Below are positions 62,744 to 64,000 of a stretch of 64,000 nucleotides of DNA, piece after piece. The translations under genes were made by a program, and so were the position numbers. Location of the stretch: NCBI GenBank assembly GCA_040389045.1, contig JAZKAT010000024.1, positions 89,722 through 153,721 on the forward strand, read 5' to 3'. The notes below the pieces were generated by a model. The model worked only from the letters and a program-made list of their open reading frames with translations. It ran no database searches and was not told the origin of the DNA. Positions within the stretch are counted from its first letter, which is position 1. Every line of letters starts with the position of its first letter. The DNA is from UBA5158 sp040389045. GTDB lineage: Bacteria; Pseudomonadota; Gammaproteobacteria; DSM-16500.

Positions 62744-63482
62744 TCTCTTTTCCTATATTGCCATTCCCGTTGTTATTATTTTATTAATCAGTTTTAAAAT
62801 TTTGCGGGAATATGAACGGGCGGTAGTATTTACCATGGGGCGCTATACTGGCGTAAAAGGTCCTGGCTTAGTCATCATTATTCCTTTCGTTCAGCAAATT
62901 GTAAAAATGGATTTGCGCACCGTGGTTTTTTCTATTCAACCTCAGGATGTTATTTCACGGGATAATGTGTCGGTACGCGTTAATGCCGTGGTTTATTTTC
63001 GGGTCATCAGTCCGGAAAAAGCCGTCATCCAGGTGGAAAATTATATGGAAGCTATCAGTCAATTATCCCAAACTACTCTGCGCTCGGTGCTGGGGCAACA
63101 TGAGTTAGATGAAATACTTTCGGAACGCACCAAACTGAATATGTCTATCCAGAAAATTCTGGATGAACAAACTGAAGCCTGGGGGATTAAAGTCGCTACC
63201 GTGGAAATCAAAGACGTGGATTTGAATGACAACATGGTGCGGGCTATCGCTAAACAGGCGGAAGCAGAACGTGAACGCCGCGCGAAAATCATTCATGCGG
63301 AAGGGGAAATGCAAGCTTCACAGAAGTTGCTGGAAGCCGCGCAAATTCTGGCGCAGGAACCGCAGGCTTTGCAATTACGCTATTTGCAGACGCTATCGAA
63401 TATTGCTGAAGAAAAAAATTCGACGATTGTGTTTCCGATTCCTATGGAAATGTTTTCGGTATTTCAAAAGATGGTGAAATAA
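62727..63482 (+). CDS. slipin/stomatin-like SPFH-domain protein
   Basis: The 251-aa product has an N-terminal membrane helix (about 8-25), an SPFH domain (YERAVVFTMGRYTGVKGPGLVIIIPF, MDLRTVVFSIQPQDVISRDNV), and a coiled-coil C-terminal part (KQAEAERERRAKIIHAEGEMQAS). It belongs to the slipin group paired with NfeD in an operon and is thought to organise membrane microdomains. The ATG at 62727 is chosen because AGGAGA lies upstream; the frame from 62685 overlaps nfeD more and is unsupported. Confidence 0.93.
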   Translation: MSELFSLFSYIAIPVVIILLISFKILREYERAVVFTMGRYTGVKGPGLVIIIPFVQQIVKMDLRTVVFSIQPQDVISRDNVSVRVNAVVYFRVISPEKAVIQVENYMEAISQLSQTTLRSVLGQHELDEILSERTKLNMSIQKILDEQTEAWGIKVATVEIKDVDLNDNMVRAIAKQAEAERERRAKIIHAEGEMQASQKLLEAAQILAQEPQALQLRYLQTLSNIAEEKNSTIVFPIPMEMFSVFQKMVK

Positions 63483-63489
63483 AGGGTCT

Positions 63490-63527
63490 TTGTCATACCG
63501 CGCAGGCTGGCAGTCAGTATTCACTGT
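63490..63527. repeat. degenerate copy of the TGTCAT-palindromic repeat
   Basis: TTGTCATACCGCGCAGGCTGGCAGTCAGTATTC resembles half of the 35880-35944 repeat (TGTCATGCCAGCGCAGGCTGGCA-like) with several changes. It follows the slipin gene by 8 nt. Confidence 0.45.
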
Positions 63528-63564
63528 CACAGAAGGACACAAAATCTGGGAGTGAGATGTTAGA

Positions 63565-63780
63565 CTATTCCAAACAAGTCTGTCGGCTGAAGGTACGCAC
63601 TGTTTCACCCTTGTGATTATCAATTATTTTACCTTGAGCATTTTCTAATTTGCCGTGAATCAGGGAAATTAACTTAGCCTGCAAATCTTCAAAGTAAGAA
63701 CTATTGCGGACAAAAAATACTTTTTTGCCGTGGGACAGTATTGCCGTGTATCGTGCATTTTTACTCGCGATTTTACTCAT
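63565..63780 (-). CDS. small protein of unknown function
   Basis: The 71-aa protein (MSKIASKNARYTAILSHGKK onward) is basic, without signal peptide or membrane helix, with beta-like ARYTAILSHGKKVFFVRN and a helical DLQAKLISLIHGKL. GGGAG lies 9 nt before the ATG. It is not recognised as a named family. Regular codon use and a good ribosome-binding site favour a real gene. The following 220 bp to the window end show no further gene. Confidence 0.6.
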   Translation of the reverse strand: MSKIASKNARYTAILSHGKKVFFVRNSSYFEDLQAKLISLIHGKLENAQGKIIDNHKGETVRTFSRQTCLE

Positions 63781-64000
63781 TTAATAACACTCCCTAACAT
63801 ATGTTTTTGTGGTCATGTTAGGTTAAAAGGTATGCGGTCTAAAGCAAACCCGCCGTCGCCCCCAGTTTTTGTGAGATTTTGCCCATAAAAAGAGGATGCG
63901 GACATTAAATAATCTAATAAAATTCTTTTAGAATTAGGGAGTTAAGGGAAAATACTTACTTTTGGTAGGGATAATTGCTTAGCGAATTGTGAGCTTAAAG

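Overview
The window is a chromosomal segment of a gammaproteobacterium that carries a Dot/Icm type IVB secretion system (T4BSS). The T4BSS genes, together with gammaproteobacterial housekeeping synteny (aroQ-accB-accC-prmA-fis, hemA-prfA-prmC, lolB-tRNA-Gln-prs-rplY-pth-ychF, rppH-ptsP-lgt-thyA, rlmB-rnr), point to the order Legionellales (Legionella/Coxiella relatives), most likely a host-associated or intracellular bacterium. The sequence alone does not fix genus or species. A run of exactly 100 N at 61194-61293 shows that this is a scaffolded draft assembly.

Layout. 1-4902: 3' end of rsmJ, dedA, aroQ-accB-accC-prmA and fis. 5001-5141: a long interrupted palindrome. 5188-9439: icmH/dotU and icmF. 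9650-12821: two tandem paralogous TPR-like genes (candidate effectors). 12830-29887, minus strand: one long T4BSS gene set in transcription order dotM(icmP), dotL(icmO), dotK(icmN), dotJ(icmM)-like, three icmL/dotI-family genes, dotH(icmK), dotG(icmE), dotF(icmG), dotE(icmC), dotP(icmD), dotN(icmJ), dotO(icmB). 29985-33791, minus: dksA, prmC, prfA, hemA. 34056-40083, plus: lolB, tRNA-Gln, prs, rplY, pth, ychF, interrupted by a minus-strand gene (35994-37259) whose product ends in a eukaryotic-type CaaX prenylation box. 40085-49193: membrane proteins, a glycosyltransferase, a diguanylate cyclase, rlmB-rnr, a small lipoprotein and a VIT1/CCC1-family transporter. 49316-51715: a third member of the TPR-like family. 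51724-58628, minus: a DUF4143 ATPase, an orphan gene, thyA, lgt, a TSUP permease, ptsP and rppH. 58841-63482, plus: a coiled-coil protein, dapB, the N gap, an NfeD protease and a slipin.

How the parts fit. The set covers the inner-membrane coupling complex (DotL, DotM, DotN), the core (DotF, DotG, DotH, DotK), inner-membrane components (DotE, DotP, DotI family), the cytoplasmic ATPase DotO and the stabilising pair IcmH/IcmF. Missing from the window, and presumably encoded elsewhere, are dotA, dotB, dotC, dotD and icmQ, R, S, T, V, W, X. Plausible substrates are encoded around the machine: the TPR-like family (9650, 10704, 49316), the CaaX protein and the coiled-coil protein (58841).

Most notable points: the CaaX-terminated ankyrin-like protein; the TPR-like family sharing an identical 15-nt start; three full-length IcmL paralogs plus a 69-aa DotJ stub; seven to eight ~65-75-aa helical repeats inside DotG; and palindromic repeats fitting the dRS3 pattern ATTCCC-N8-GGGAAT. 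All functional assignments come from reading motifs; no database search was run.
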